A DNA stretch of 64,000 bases from Saxidomus purpurata. Its lineage: Eukaryota > Mollusca > Bivalvia > Venerida > Veneridae. The translations under genes and the position numbers were made by a program. The notes under the pieces were generated by a model that worked only from the letters and a program-made list of their open reading frames with translations, had not been told where the DNA came from and searched no databases. Numbering within the stretch: the stretch's first letter is position 1; each line of letters starts with the position of its first letter. Shown here piece by piece: positions 33,785-45,380 of the stretch. Location of the stretch: positions 35,089,723 to 35,153,722 of the forward strand of contig JAFMSR010000019.1 of the NCBI GenBank assembly GCA_022818135.1, written 5' to 3'.

Positions 33785-33952
33785 GATGATGAGTTTGTTA
33801 TATACAGTCCCGCACAACAGAGGCTGAAATATTTGGTAGAATTCACAACAGAGGGTGATGTGGTTAAAGACACAAGTGAAGAAATTCAAGATATCTGTGA
33901 GTTCCCGCTGTCAGATGAGGAGGATAATGATGAAATCAGTATGTACTTCTAA
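33785..33952 (+). CDS. PARP4: PARP4-type ADP-ribosyltransferase, fourth exon with the catalytic Glu
   Basis: Acceptor ttttctacag. Encodes DDEFVIYSPAQQRLKYLVEF then TTEGDVVKDTSEEIQDICEF and an acidic SDEEDNDEISMYF tail. The DDEFVIY glutamate is the third residue of the H-Y-E triad, so the catalytic site is complete over four exons. The frame closes with a stop at 33950-33952, but a strong donor (ATCA|gtatgt at 33939) lies just before it. Full-length PARP4 continues into VIT and vWA domains, so the stop may be intronic; neither domain is seen downstream before the foldback element. Confidence 0.88.
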   Translation, partial: DDEFVIYSPAQQRLKYLVEFTTEGDVVKDTSEEIQDICEFPLSDEEDNDEISMYF

Positions 33953-35140
33953 ACTTCCAGATCCCCTCGCGCAATGTTTGTGGTGTTGTTTTAGCTGTTC
34001 CTCTTAACAGTACTACTCTAGAATGCTCTTTATGCTGTCTTTAAACTTTAGCTGCAAAGAACTTGCAGATGTTTGAGATACATGTAAATGTCTTTAATTT
34101 CTTGGAAATGTATAGTTTTTCACAGTAATCAGGGTCCGTATATTACAGGGTTATGAAACTCCACTTATAATGGTGAATTAGCTATAATATGATGTCGTGC
34201 TATCGATTTTTTTCCGAGCCGGTTTACCTGTATTTATGAAGCGACGGCTTTATCGAGCGGAAGCGTGTTTATGCGTGAAATATTGTACCCTACTGATACT
34301 AATGTCGTTACTGTAAAGACATTTTTCTTCGATTTTGATATGATTTTCACATAATTTTCGGCAATAAAAATTCTGATTCTAGCAATATAAAATATCAAAA
34401 TCATAATATATAAAATTCACTATGAAAAAACGAGTTAGACGCAAACTGACGCGATGAAAACTGTATTTTTATGCTGAAAAAAATATATGTGCGAACAAAA
34501 TGCTTTGTTTTTATAACACTTTTCCTCTTCTTTTCCATTATATTTTCAAAGTTAAAGGGTTAATAAAATGAATACTTTTTAATATATTATTTTTAATATG
34601 TTGAAAGGGACATGTACATCTCTTTATAATTTCTTTTCTTCTTTGCCGGTTACCCCCTCCCGTCCAAGCTTCTCCGAAATACGTGTGAAAACTTTTCCGT
34701 TGTATTTTATTTAATTTGTTCTTTTTATTTATTAATTTCTTTCCTATTTATGATCTAGGGTCTTGTGAATAAAACAAATGTTGTTTTCTGACCTCTAAAA
34801 CATTAATTGCGCTATAAACAAACCCGTTAATAATATATAATTATCTGTTTGGTCGGTATTTGTGTAATAACACTAGTTTTAAGAGATCTAAAGGGTAAAC
34901 AGAACAATTATTTAATTAATTAATGCCACGTTTCCAAACTGTGGATATCAAAGGAGCTATAACAAGTTTCTCTAGTTTTTTCTTTCATTTCGTCTACGGA
35001 CATTGCAAGTTTAGAATGGCATATAGTAAGAGCGACTTTTTAACTGGGATGAGGACTTAGATCTTGATTTGTTGTTGGGGATTATACCCACGATGGAAGT
35101 GAACTTTCAGTGATGATGACTTTCAGTCGACAAAAAGAAA
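33953..35140. other. AT-rich flank of the PARP4 exons
   Basis: No further PARP4, VIT or vWA exon recognised. A decayed MITE-like stretch (ttatgaaactccacttataa) is near 34150. Confidence 0.4.
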
Positions 35141-35283
35141 AAAATCAGAGAATATTCAGCCTCTGAAAAAGGACAAAAAAAGAGTGTTTATGCTTGTGAT
35201 AAATGTGTTAAAGGCTATGCCTCAATTTCTGGAATACGGGGACACATGAGGGCAAATATCTTTGTCTTTGTGTATGGTGCTTA
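35141..35283 (+). pseudogene. possible single C2H2 zinc-finger relic
   Basis: One frame reads KKKKIREYSASEKGQKKSVY then ACDKCVKGYASISGIRGHMR. The spacing C-x2-C-x12-H fits a C2H2 finger, but the second His is missing before the stop, and a stop lies just upstream of the basic region. It could be an exon with a lost donor or a transposon-derived scrap. Confidence 0.3.
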
Positions 35284-35819
35284 AAATCTGAGTCATAATC
35301 AAACTAATTTTACCTCTGTTAACATAACCTTAAATTCTTATCCTAACCTTGCTTGGGCTTCTCCCTTCAATTTTGACAATAATATTGCATATTCAAAGGG
35401 TGCTCCATAAGACTCTATCAACAAAATACCTGCAGACTGATCATGATCTGCACCGGTTTCAAAAGGCTGAATGACCAGTGTGCACACAAGGACAACTGTG
35501 TTTCTTTTACAACCAAAAATATGATAAAATGAAAATATAGACGTAGTAGGTTTAAGATAATTTATTATCTTTTCATGAATCTTTATGTCTCATTAAAATC
35601 AAATACACGTGTATACACTAATACATGTAGTAATAGAGAATCAACAATGTACAAAGAATTTAATGTTTCCTATCAATCATGTTCTTGCTTTAGTGTAGCA
35701 AACTGCTCTAATTATCTTGCATATTTAGGGGGTCAACCGGTCTATAAAATCTAACAATGAGTGTCATATATCAAAATGTTCAGCAGGTTCTGGACAATAC
35801 GAAACGGAAGTTCATTTTT

Positions 35820-37590
35820 ACCAAAATGGTTGGAGTCGACAGAAATCCAAGATGGCGTCCAAGATGGCCGCTATAATGTAGAAAACAAGCAAATATACCT
35901 TTTTCTGTCACTACATTGTTGTGTATATACGTATTAACACCAAATTTGTTTTATTTTCACTTCACATTTCTTCTCTTTAAAAATTTGTAATCATGGTTAT
36001 TTTAAGTTATAGAGGTCAAGGTCAAACTTAAGGTCAAAGGTCAAATTTTGTGAAAATTGGACTTTCGGATACATATTTTTCTGTTACATTCCTTATATGA
36101 AACATATCAACATTAATTATTCACCAAAATTTACAACAATGTATATTCTTCAAATTATTAGCACTGTTTAGTTCAGATATGCTGTTGCCATGGAAATCCA
36201 AGATGGCGTCCAGAAAGGTCGCCAAAATTGGGAAAACAACCAAATATACCCTTTATTTGCTACTTCTTTGTCATTTATGTACAAATAAACACCAAATCTG
36301 TTTTGTTTTCACTTCACATTAGTTTTCTTTAAAAATTTGTAATCATGGTTATTTTAAGATATAGAGGTCAAGGTCAAACTGAAGGTCAAAGGTCAAATTT
36401 TGTGAAAATTGTACATTCGGATACATATTTTTCTATGTACATTCCTAATATGAAACATATCAACATTAAATATTCACCAAAATTAACAACAATGTATTTT
36501 CTTCAAATTATTAGTTTAGTTCAAAAATGTTGTTGCCATGGTAATCCAAGATGGCGTCCAAAAAGGCCGCCAAAATTGGTAAAACAACCAAATATACCCT
36601 TTATTTGCTACTACTTTGTCATTTATGTACATATTAACACCAAATCTTCTTTATTTTCACTTCACATTAGTTTTCTTTAAACATTTGTAATCACGGCTAT
36701 TTAAAGATATATAGGTCAATGTCAAACTGAAGGTCAAAGGTCAAATTTTGTGAAAATTGGACATTCGGATACATATTTTCTTTGTTACATTCCTAATATG
36801 AAACACATCAACATTAATTATGCACCAAAATTTACGACAATGTATATTCTTCAAATTTATTAGCACTGTTTAGTTCAGATATGTTGTTGCCATGGTAATC
36901 AAATATGGCGTCCAAAAAAGGTTGCCAAAATTGGGAAAACTACCAAATATACTCTTAATCTGCTACAACTTTCTCATTTTCGTACAGATTAACACCAAAT
37001 CTTTTTTTTTCACTTCACATTAGATCTTTTTAAAATTTGTAGCCATGGTCAGTTCATAACATGACCAAGTTATAGATGTCAAACTCAAGATCTAAGGTCA
37101 ATTTTGTAAAAATTGGACATTTGGCGAGATGTTTTTCTTTGTAACATTCCTAATATGAAGCATATCAACAGTAATAACTGACAAAATTTACAGCAATGTT
37201 GTTTTACAAATATTTGGCACTGTTAGGTTCAGATATGCTGTTGCCATGGTTATTCAAGATGGCTTTCAAGATTGCCACCAACATGGAGAAGACAATCAAA
37301 TAATCCCTTTTCAGCCGCTAGTTTGCCTTATATGTACATATCTACACCAAACCAGTTTTAATTTTAATTCACATAAGTTTTCTTTTAAATATTCACTCAT
37401 GGTCATATTTAGTTGTAGAGGTCAAGGTTAAACTCAAGGTCAAAGGTAAAAATTTGGCATCCCACATCCGACAAGATGTATTTCTTTGTTACATTCCTAA
37501 AATGAAACATATCAACAGTAATTACATATTTTATGTGCAGCAAGGACAATTCTTAAACAGACTCATGTACTTTCTTGCATTCATTTTCCA
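35820..37590 (+). repeat. left arm: about five ~350-bp tandem units
   Basis: The word gaggtcaaggtcaaact or a variant is at about 36012, 36364, 36712, 37073 (decayed) and 37418. Units run through ccaagatggcgtcc, aaccaaatataccctttattt, acaccaaatctgttt, aaaatttgtaatcatgg, the aggtca cluster, tggacattcggatacat and taatatgaaacatatcaac. A more decayed unit follows near 38100-38460. Confidence 0.85.
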
Positions 37591-39719
37591 GTATTATTCT
37601 GTCATTAGGACAAATAGAACTTTTTGACTGCTGCCTAATTCCGTCTATTCATAGTAACAGAAAATCCAATTTTAGTAAATTACGTCACAAACGACTCCAC
37701 ATCTCTTGTACTTCAGTGTTTGATTTTGCTTACATTGTTATCCTGATGAAGGTGCAGGAAGGATCAAAACTGGTAGATATTAAAATGTTGTCAATTCCTG
37801 CCAGTTGTATGACATGTAGTTTTTTTAGTTGTTTACAATTAAAGGTGGGAGCACACTATAAATGTTTTCTCTCATCTACCAAAAGTATTTTGTACCAATT
37901 AAAAACTAGACTATATTTCTGATTAAGATCTATATTTGATTTGACGTTATTTATGTACATTACGTTACAATGTCGCGCCTTTTTTATGTCTGTTGTACGG
38001 TGACAAACGTTGTCTTATATTTACTGTACTGAGATCAATTTTTGGTGTATAATGATAAAACTTGCATCAAAATGAATATTATTTTAATAGTTAGTACTGT
38101 TATGCTCAGATATGTTGTTGCAATGGTAATTCAAGATGACATCCAATATGGCAGTAAAAGTAAATAATTACTTTTCTGTCATGTTTTGTCATTCTTGTTA
38201 AGATTTACCCAAAACCCGTTTTATTTCTATTTCACCTCAAGTCTTTTTAAAATTTTAGTAGTTACTATTTTAGATGTAGTGATCAAATGATAATGTCAAA
38301 TTCAAAATTAAATGTACAAAATCGTGAAAATTGGACAACCGTCCAGATACAATCATGTTGTTTTTATTATATGCCTAATACAAAACATATCGACAGTATA
38401 TTCCAGAACTAACATATGAAATGTTTTCATCTTCATCGCGTTAGGCTCAGATGATTTTATGTTGTTTCCATGAAAATACATGCGGCTTACTAGATGGCCG
38501 CAAGAATTGAGAAAATCAAACATACCCAATCTTGTAATAATCCCAAGACCTGATTTAATTGTCCTTCACTTCAAGCTGCTTTTAAGGCCCAAAGGAAATT
38601 ACATTTGACACAAGGCAAATATGTTTTCATAGTATGATTCTCAATTAAAAAATATTGTCACAATTCGTACCTTTGGATCTGTACCAGATAAGAAAACTTT
38701 TGTTTTTTTTTCTCACAAGTGATTGGTTTGATCATCACTGGAGTCTCGAGACCGATTTATGAAAGCCATGGTAGCCCTATATCGCTCACCTGAATACAAC
38801 TACACTGAATAATATGGTCATTGTCAATGTCACATATATACAAACCTCAAACTACGAATATATGATGTTCATCTCATTCTAACCATAGAGGTATGATTTG
38901 AACAAACTTGGTAGAGGACCACCCAGATTGTCACAACTCAAACACCTAAGCTGTATGCCTTGCAGTATGTAACAAGAAGAATTGCAAAAAAACTCGAATG
39001 CTATTCGATCCTCCGATAAATTCCGCGCCTCTGTCTGTATGTTGTTTTCTTGTACGTTTAATACACTCAACCGGTTTAAAAACACAAAAGTGGCAAAATA
39101 TTTATTTTAACAGTGTTATCGTGTTTCAAATCTATTCAATTTTCATACACAACAAAAACAATATAAAAATTGAATTCTTGTAAAAGTTTCAATAATTCAT
39201 CGCAAAAAAAGACTACAATGAAATAAAAACAATAGCATCATTCAAATAAAAATGTTCAACAGAGGAAATCCTTGCGTTTCTAAATCGGTTAAGTGTAATT
39301 ATATGAAAAATGTAAAATGTAGCATGACCTACCTTGTTTTGCCTTTTAATTTATCCACATATGGAGTTCCGAAAGCTCCGCATATGATTTTTACCGAAGT
39401 GCATTTTGCACTTCATATGCGGGTTCCCCCGGCATGGCAGTGCCAAATATTTGTAAAACATAATTGCAGTAACAAAACTAGACTGGTAAAACTTGCCTCA
39501 TTTTGTAAAATTATTTCATCCCATTTCAAAAAATTGACTCACTCTCCTAAATTGAACTCTATAAAGGTATTGCACAGAAATCTACATTTATATCTATGAT
39601 ATACAGAAAAGGGTATTTGTTCCTCAAAATATCACATGTTTATTGTAGCTAGGATATAACAAATGTACATGTTTATATGATCCAATGCTTGTAATAAGCC
39701 TTGATCAGAAATAAAAACT

Positions 39720-41140
39720 TAAAACTTGTAAATTTTGTCAGATTATTACTGTTGATATGGTTCATATCAGGAATGTAACAAAAGAAAAACGCCTTGCCAA
39801 TGTCAAATATTCACAAATTTAACATTTGGCCTTGAATTTGACCATGGTTTGATAAACTTTACAATTAAAAATGGTCATGAGATTGAAGAGAACTTCTGTA
39901 AAGTAAAGATAAAATAGATTTGTTATCAAAATCTGTACATACCGGAAAAAGTAGTGGCAGGTAAAGGGTATATTTGGTATTTTTCTTAATTTTGGCGGCC
40001 TTTTTGGATGCCATCTATGATTACTATAGCAACAAAATATCGATGGCAACAATATATCTAAGCCCAACTGTGCAAATTATTTGAAAAAGTACATCGTTTT
40101 TGTTTTGGTTAATAATTAATGTTGATATGTTTCATATTAGGAATGTACCATAGAAAAATATGTATCCGAATGTCCAATTTTCACAAAATTTGACCTTTGA
40201 CCTTCAGTTTGACCTTGACCTCTATAACATAAAATAACCAGATTACAATGTTTTAAAGAAAACTAATGTGAAGTGAAAATTAAACAGATTTGGTGTTAAT
40301 ATGTACATAAATTACAAAGAAATAGCAAATAAAGGGTATATTTGGTTGTTTTCCCAATTTTGGTGACCTTTTTGGACGCCATTATGGATTACCATGGCAA
40401 CAACATTTTTGAACTAAACAGTGCTAATAATTCAAAAGAATTAAATTGTTGTAAATTTTGGTGAATAATTAATGTTGATATGTTTCATATAAGGAATGTA
40501 CCATAGAAAAATATGTATCCGAATGTCCAAATTTCCCAAAATTGACCTTTGACCTTGAGTTTGACCTTGACCTCTATAACTTAAAATAACCATGATTACA
40601 ATTTTTTAAAAGAAAACTAATGTGAAGTGAGAATTAAACAGATTTGGTGTTTATTTGTACATAAATGACAAAAGAAGTAGCAAATAAAAGGGTATATTTG
40701 GTTGTTTTCTCAATTTTGACGACCTTTTTGGACGCCATCTTGGATTACCATGGCAACAACATATCTGAACTAAACAGTGCTAATTATTTGAAGAATATAC
40801 ATTGTTGTAAATTTTGGTGAATAATTAATGTTGATATGTTTCATATTAGGAATGTAACATAGAAAAATATGTATCGGAATGTCCAATTTTCACAAAATTT
40901 GACCTTTGACCTTGAGTTTGACCTTGACCTCTATAATTAAGAATAACCATGACATCAAATTTATAAAAGAGATCTAATGTGAAGTGAAAATAAAACAGAT
41001 TTGGTGTTAATCTGTACATACACGACAAAAGTAGTGACAGAAAAAGGTATATTTGCTTGTTTTCTACATTATGGCGCCATCTTGGACGCCATCTTGGATT
41101 TCTGTCGACTCCAACCATTTTGGTAAAAATGAACTTCCGT
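39720..41140 (-). repeat. right arm: about four ~350-bp tandem units, inverted
   Basis: The complementary word ttgaccttgacctctata occurs at about 40209, 40561 and 40918, with a decayed copy near 39838. All other unit words recur in reverse complement order relative to the left arm. Confidence 0.85.
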
Positions 41141-41243
41141 TTCGATTTTTCCAGAGCTTGCTGAACATTTTGATATATGACACTCATTGTTAGATTTTAT
41201 AGACCGGTTAGGTGTTTTCAACCACAGGGTATTTGCTACACTA

Positions 41244-42079
41244 ATTGCAAAGTCATACATGTAAGTATAGTAAATGTTTCATGTAAGTAAAATACCAGTA
41301 TGGCATAATCAAATTGTAATGTAAATAAAAATGCTGCATTTCTCTTAGCAACTGGACTTTAAAAAAAAGGTGTCCTAACTTGATTGTGTGATATATGTTA
41401 ACTTCATTGCCTGCTATTTAGTATTCACCTGATAAAGAGAAGAAGTCGCTGAAAAGTATACAAGTATTAAAAAACACTGCGAAAATTGGATGGTCGTGAA
41501 AAAAAATGAAAATCAACTTTTATCAAACTTGATCTAGAAAATGATCTAGCTAAGAAAATGAATACCAACAACACTATATTTATTTCAAAAACAGATATTT
41601 TACAGCCATTTTTCGATTTTATGTAACTCTCTATCACTGGTAAATGAGGACATTTTTAACAACTTAGACTCTTGATTATAATGTACAGTGAACATTTAGT
41701 AAATAGTAAATGTTAATTAGAAGTCATTTTCTTTTACACTGTACTGAATGTTTTACAGCATAACTTTGTAACTTAAGTAACTTAACTTTGTAACTTGGGT
41801 AAAATTTAATTCATTGTTATATATTGTACATTCTAGTTCTGGAAGTTAATAAAGAAATTGTAAAACTATTATAAGGGTTTTGTCTGGCTTTTTTTCCAGA
41901 TCGACTAATAGGTAACCACTGTATGTTACTTTGGCACTGCCAAGCATTATGGATTATTTCTAAGTAAGTCCTGCACCAGGATGACCATTCTTCAAACGCC
42001 AATGCTAGTTACAGCCTGCATCACATCAGTTTCTGCGCTGTTGTGAGATTTACTCTGGAGCTCATTTCTGCAAGACAAT
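41244..42079. other. no recognised gene
   Basis: A stretch at 41830-41875 is shared with 31045-31085 on the same strand. A short minus-strand ORF (41817-42002) has no domain. Confidence 0.4.
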
Positions 42080-42129
42080 AACCCGTGTTGCTACACCTGT
42101 CGCGAATATGGACATATCAGCCAGTCAAC

Positions 42130-42792
42130 ACTTTTTAAAAACTATTAAAAACTAAAGAGCACAGCAAAATTCTACAATTGAGCTTTACCAGGACACACCA
42201 ACAAAGTCATTCAGCCACGCGCCAGTTTGTGATACAGCAATGTTATGTGCAGCCATGCAATTTTCTGCCATCTTCAACTATGAACTATTTAACTCAGTTT
42301 CAATACAAACTTTGCAAAATGGAGAGCTTAACCGTTTCAAGCAGAAGTGTAATAATCAACAGGTTCTTTTAGCATCACTTCAAGAAACTGAAAGTAAGCT
42401 ACGGAAAGATATTTCATCTAAAGAGAATGAAAACTGTATAAACATTTCTGCCTTAAATGAAGCCAAGAATGCAATTGAGACTCTGAGGCTGCGTTTTTGG
42501 TACGTGGCATTCCCTGTTTGATATTATTTTTGTTTCTAAATAAAACAGTTGAAGATCAAAGTTCAAATTTGTGCTGGGTTTTGCTGAGTTTTGGTTCAAT
42601 TTAGAAATGGAGAACAACACCATCCAAGTAGAAACCCAACAGCACTAGCAGAAAGTTCAAATGTAACAGGTGTGGTATAAAGACATCCCATACTCTTAAT
42701 GACTGTGCTGCTTTTAGTAATACATGTGGAAGGTTGTACACAGATAGCCATTTAACGTTCTTGTGCAAAAACCCAAAATACGCACCAAAAAA
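42130..42792 (+). pseudogene. retrotransposon gag relic with zinc knuckle
   Basis: The first part encodes FNYELFNSVSIQTLQNGELN, then RFKQKCNNQQVLLASLQETE and SALNEAKNAIETL, a helical gag-like region, and is cut at about 42483 by an inverted piece of the CA-repeat retroposon. About 120 bases later the frame resumes with KFKCNRCGIKTSHTLNDC and CGRLYTDSHLTFLCK, a CCHC zinc knuckle (here C-x2-C-x5-H-x4-C) followed by a second, incomplete one. This fits Gypsy/Mag-type gag. It ends at the direct CA-retroposon copy at 42786. No pol is seen. Confidence 0.6.
42486..42537 (-). mobile_element. CA-repeat retroposon, inverted 52-bp fragment
   Basis: Exact complement of the non-repetitive start of the element at 42786 and 26417: gaggctgcgtttttggtacg followed by tggcattccctgtttgatat. 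No CA run. Confidence 0.85.
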
Positions 42793-42881
42793 ACAAAAAT
42801 AATATCAAACAGGGAATGCCACGTACCAAAAACGCAGCCTCCCCAAAACGAGCCCCACAGCACCCAGAAGTGCACACCACC

Positions 42882-42931
<50 letters not shown>
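42786..42931 (+). mobile_element. CA-repeat retroposon copy with pure (CA)n end
   Basis: Same order as the 26.4-kb copy: aaacaaaaataatatcaaac, gggaatgccacgtaccaaaa, then ccccacagcacccagaagtg and a (CA)n run at 42892-42931. It sits 250 bp from the inverted fragment. Confidence 0.85.
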
Positions 42932-42935
<4 letters not shown>

Positions 42936-44702
42936 ATGTTGGGATTGAAATAAGACAAAGACTTTATTCCTTTAAGACATACCACTATAAACCGAACTGT
43001 GAATGAAATACAACAAAGTGAAATAACCTTGTAAATTGAACAGGTCGTGGTAATTTGAACAGACATTCACTTGTCTTTAAAAATATAAATCATATGAAAT
43101 TCTTTTTGCTTTGGGTTCCAAAGCAAACAGACAAGCGAGGAACTATTATGATGTGAATTTTTAAGTCAAATTGTTAAAAATTAAAAAGTAGTTATTGTTT
43201 AATAAATATGTTGATTTCAATATCATAATAATCAGAATTTACCTTTAAGATTTTCGATGTTGTGATTCAGGATTTGTTTTATGCAATTGAATTCAGTATT
43301 TAAGAAAAATCATTTATTCAAACTTGTAATTTTTGCTAAATGTCAAATCTTTTCAAATACTGTCAAGTAACTCAAAGTCATGTGCCATTTCTGCTCAAAG
43401 AAATAGTTTAAGTGTTCAGGTATTAATTATTAAACCTTTTTATTTACATCACTGATTGACCACTATTCTCAAACAATGACTTTGCTAGCTCAAGGCTAAT
43501 CCAGAATTCCAGGCTGCTTTGCAACCACTTTGAAGTAAAATCTTTTATTTTGTTTGATTGTTTTTAAATGATTATTGTTAAATGTGTTCATAACTCCTAA
43601 GTGACTGATCTTATCTCACAGAAATATTGGTACATATACCTCTGAATTTCATAGATTCGACATTTCAATTTCAAAATTTAAATTATCTTACCAAATTTGT
43701 GTTTTTAAACCTTTGTGTACTTAATAAAAACTGGACATTTCTAATTCTTTGCGACTTTTAAACATACTTTGACTTTGTGTAATTCTATATGATATTCTTA
43801 GTGGATAATTGAACTGTTATTTGACTGAAATAAAAAATCGTCAATAATTTGCATAGTGTCTTACTTGGAACTAATAAAAAGAATTCTACCACTTGACATT
43901 TATTAATAATTCCCCGTAATATAAACAATAAGAACAACGCTTCGTAATAGTACTCTTATTTAAAGAAATTTTAATTTAAACAAAAAGTTTAGATATTAAA
44001 TCTGTATACAAGAAAACAGAAGGAAGTTAAAATTAAAAATTGTTTTGCCTTTCATAATTTTATGTTGATGAAATACCAGAAAAGAACACATGTGGATATA
44101 TTTTTTTTAATTTCTTCTCAAACTGTTCGAGTATTGTGATATCCTACTCATTTACCCATAATTACAGCTTTGAAAATAGCAACATTTATTTCAACGCATT
44201 GGGAACATTGAATTTTAGTTGATTTCCTTCAATACTTAACGAGCCATTAATAGCACACGAAACCGTTATTAAGGGCTGTAATAACATCCAATTTAAAGCT
44301 AGATTTATTGTTATTAATCACTGCACTTTCTGTAATTGTAATCTAACAATATTTGAAAAATGAAATGATTCCCTAAAATACTTTTTGAGTTATGACCCGC
44401 ACAGAACCTGGACTGGTAAACAGATAGGTGGACGGAAAGATAGTCGATTGATCACGGTGAGCGAATGTAACAGATGCACGACTACTGGTCAACTTCATTC
44501 TATTCCTATTTGTTTGAATAGGTAGGTCTCAACTATCAACATTCAAATCGCTAAATTGTAAATATTTGTACAAAATTCGCTGCTTTAGGTTTAATTTTGT
44601 CTTTATCGAAAGATACGGTTAACTAATCTGTTAAAATGTCATAGAATGATTCCTTTTATAACTCTACCCCGGTATATTGTACAAGGAGTTGTAAGCGTTT
44701 AC
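42932..44702. other. intron of the Roc-COR-Death/Ig locus with duplicated sequence
   Basis: From about 43945 to 44165 the sequence is related to 26876-27120 and 28130-28370 (ctcttatttaaagaaa, agatattaaatctg, aactgttcgagtattntgatat). No copy of the 22-codon cassette is present where it would be expected (43.6-43.9 kb). Confidence 0.6.
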
Positions 44703-44975
44703 CTTCAACAATGAGTGAACCTTCAGATTGTTTTCCTTCAGCAATTACACGGTATTTCCCTTCGTCTCTGTCACAAACATCTTTGGTTATTAAACTATGT
44801 CTTTTCCTATCGCCGACAATAGTATATTTGGAAGAGGAAGAAATTTGACGGTTGTTACAATACCATTGTACAGTGGCTACCTTGCTGAGTTTACACTTGA
44901 AAATAACGGTGCAGTACTTTTTTGCCACGTGTTGATTTTGTAATCCCCGACTAAATTCAAGTGGCTTCTTATCAT
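44703..44975 (-). CDS. I-set immunoglobulin-domain exon, phase 1-1
   Basis: Acceptor ttttcatcacag and donor GTTGAAG|gtaaac bound 273 bases (91 codons). Residues: DDKKPLEFSRGLQNQHVAKK, CTVIFKCKLSKVATVQWYC, NNRQISSSSKYTIVGDRKRH, then SLITKDVCDRDEGKYRVIAE and SEGSLIVE. This is the titin/obscurin-like I-set pattern: B-strand C, W in strand C (QWYC), L..KDV and D-x-G-x-Y. The F-strand Cys after the Tyr is absent (GKYRVIA), so the usual intradomain disulfide cannot form, which suits an intracellular domain. It follows the Roc-COR-Death exon in frame through the 22-codon exon at 45315. Such Ig folds usually mediate protein contacts; the partner is unknown. Confidence 0.85.
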
Positions 44976-45314
44976 CTGTGATGAAAAGTGAGAAGAAAAT
45001 AACAACTTTTTTCTGATCGATGCTACATTTGAAAGACGATCACTGATATTTACATTTTCAATATTTAGTTATCGATATGTTTTATAAGTCAAATGTGTAA
45101 ACATTTTCCTTTTAAATTATTGTAAAGGTAGAATATTAATACGATTTTCAAACAGTTATTTTTCAAAATTAAACTTTAAAGAGTGTTTTGCATATATCTA
45201 AAAATCATTCAGCGAGCCCAACTAACCTCTTTTGGTTTGCCGTTTTCGAAATTTCAAAATACATGTAAAATGTAGCTAAATGCATCAATAAATGCTGAAA
45301 GTAATAATGTTTAC

Positions 45315-45380
45315 CCGTATTTTGACCAGTGCATTCAGTCTCAGCACATTGACCATCATGGACATTGTCAGACTTCAGAT
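45315..45380 (-). CDS. 22-codon linker exon, phase 1-1
   Basis: Acceptor tatatag and donor AATACGG|gtaaac bound 66 bases encoding DLKSDNVHDGQCAETECTGQ and N, T. Same length and phase as the cassettes at 26.7 and 27.9 kb, though a different sequence. It lies between the Death-domain exon and the Ig exon and joins both in frame. The acceptor has a weak pyrimidine tract, so it may be alternatively used. Confidence 0.55.

Larger units (their letters stand above)
35691..41243. mobile_element. 5.5-kb foldback element with arms of tandem ~350-bp units
   Basis: The outer ends are inverted: tagtgtagcaaa at 35691 against tttgctacacta ending at 41243, then accggtctataaaatctaac near 35738 against its complement near 41190, and a long match around ttccaagatggcgtc-type sequence (aagttcatttttaccaaaat near 35810 against its complement near 41120). 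Inside, each arm is a tandem series of the same ~350-bp unit pointing inward. No transposase ORF is recognisable. Architecture fits a Foldback (FB)-like DNA element. The centre (37.6-39.7 kb) holds decayed units and unrelated sequence. Confidence 0.75.

Noticed and set aside
35820..41190. Short ORFs in the foldback arms as genes
   Set aside because: Frames repeat with the ~350-bp unit, lack domains and differ between units.
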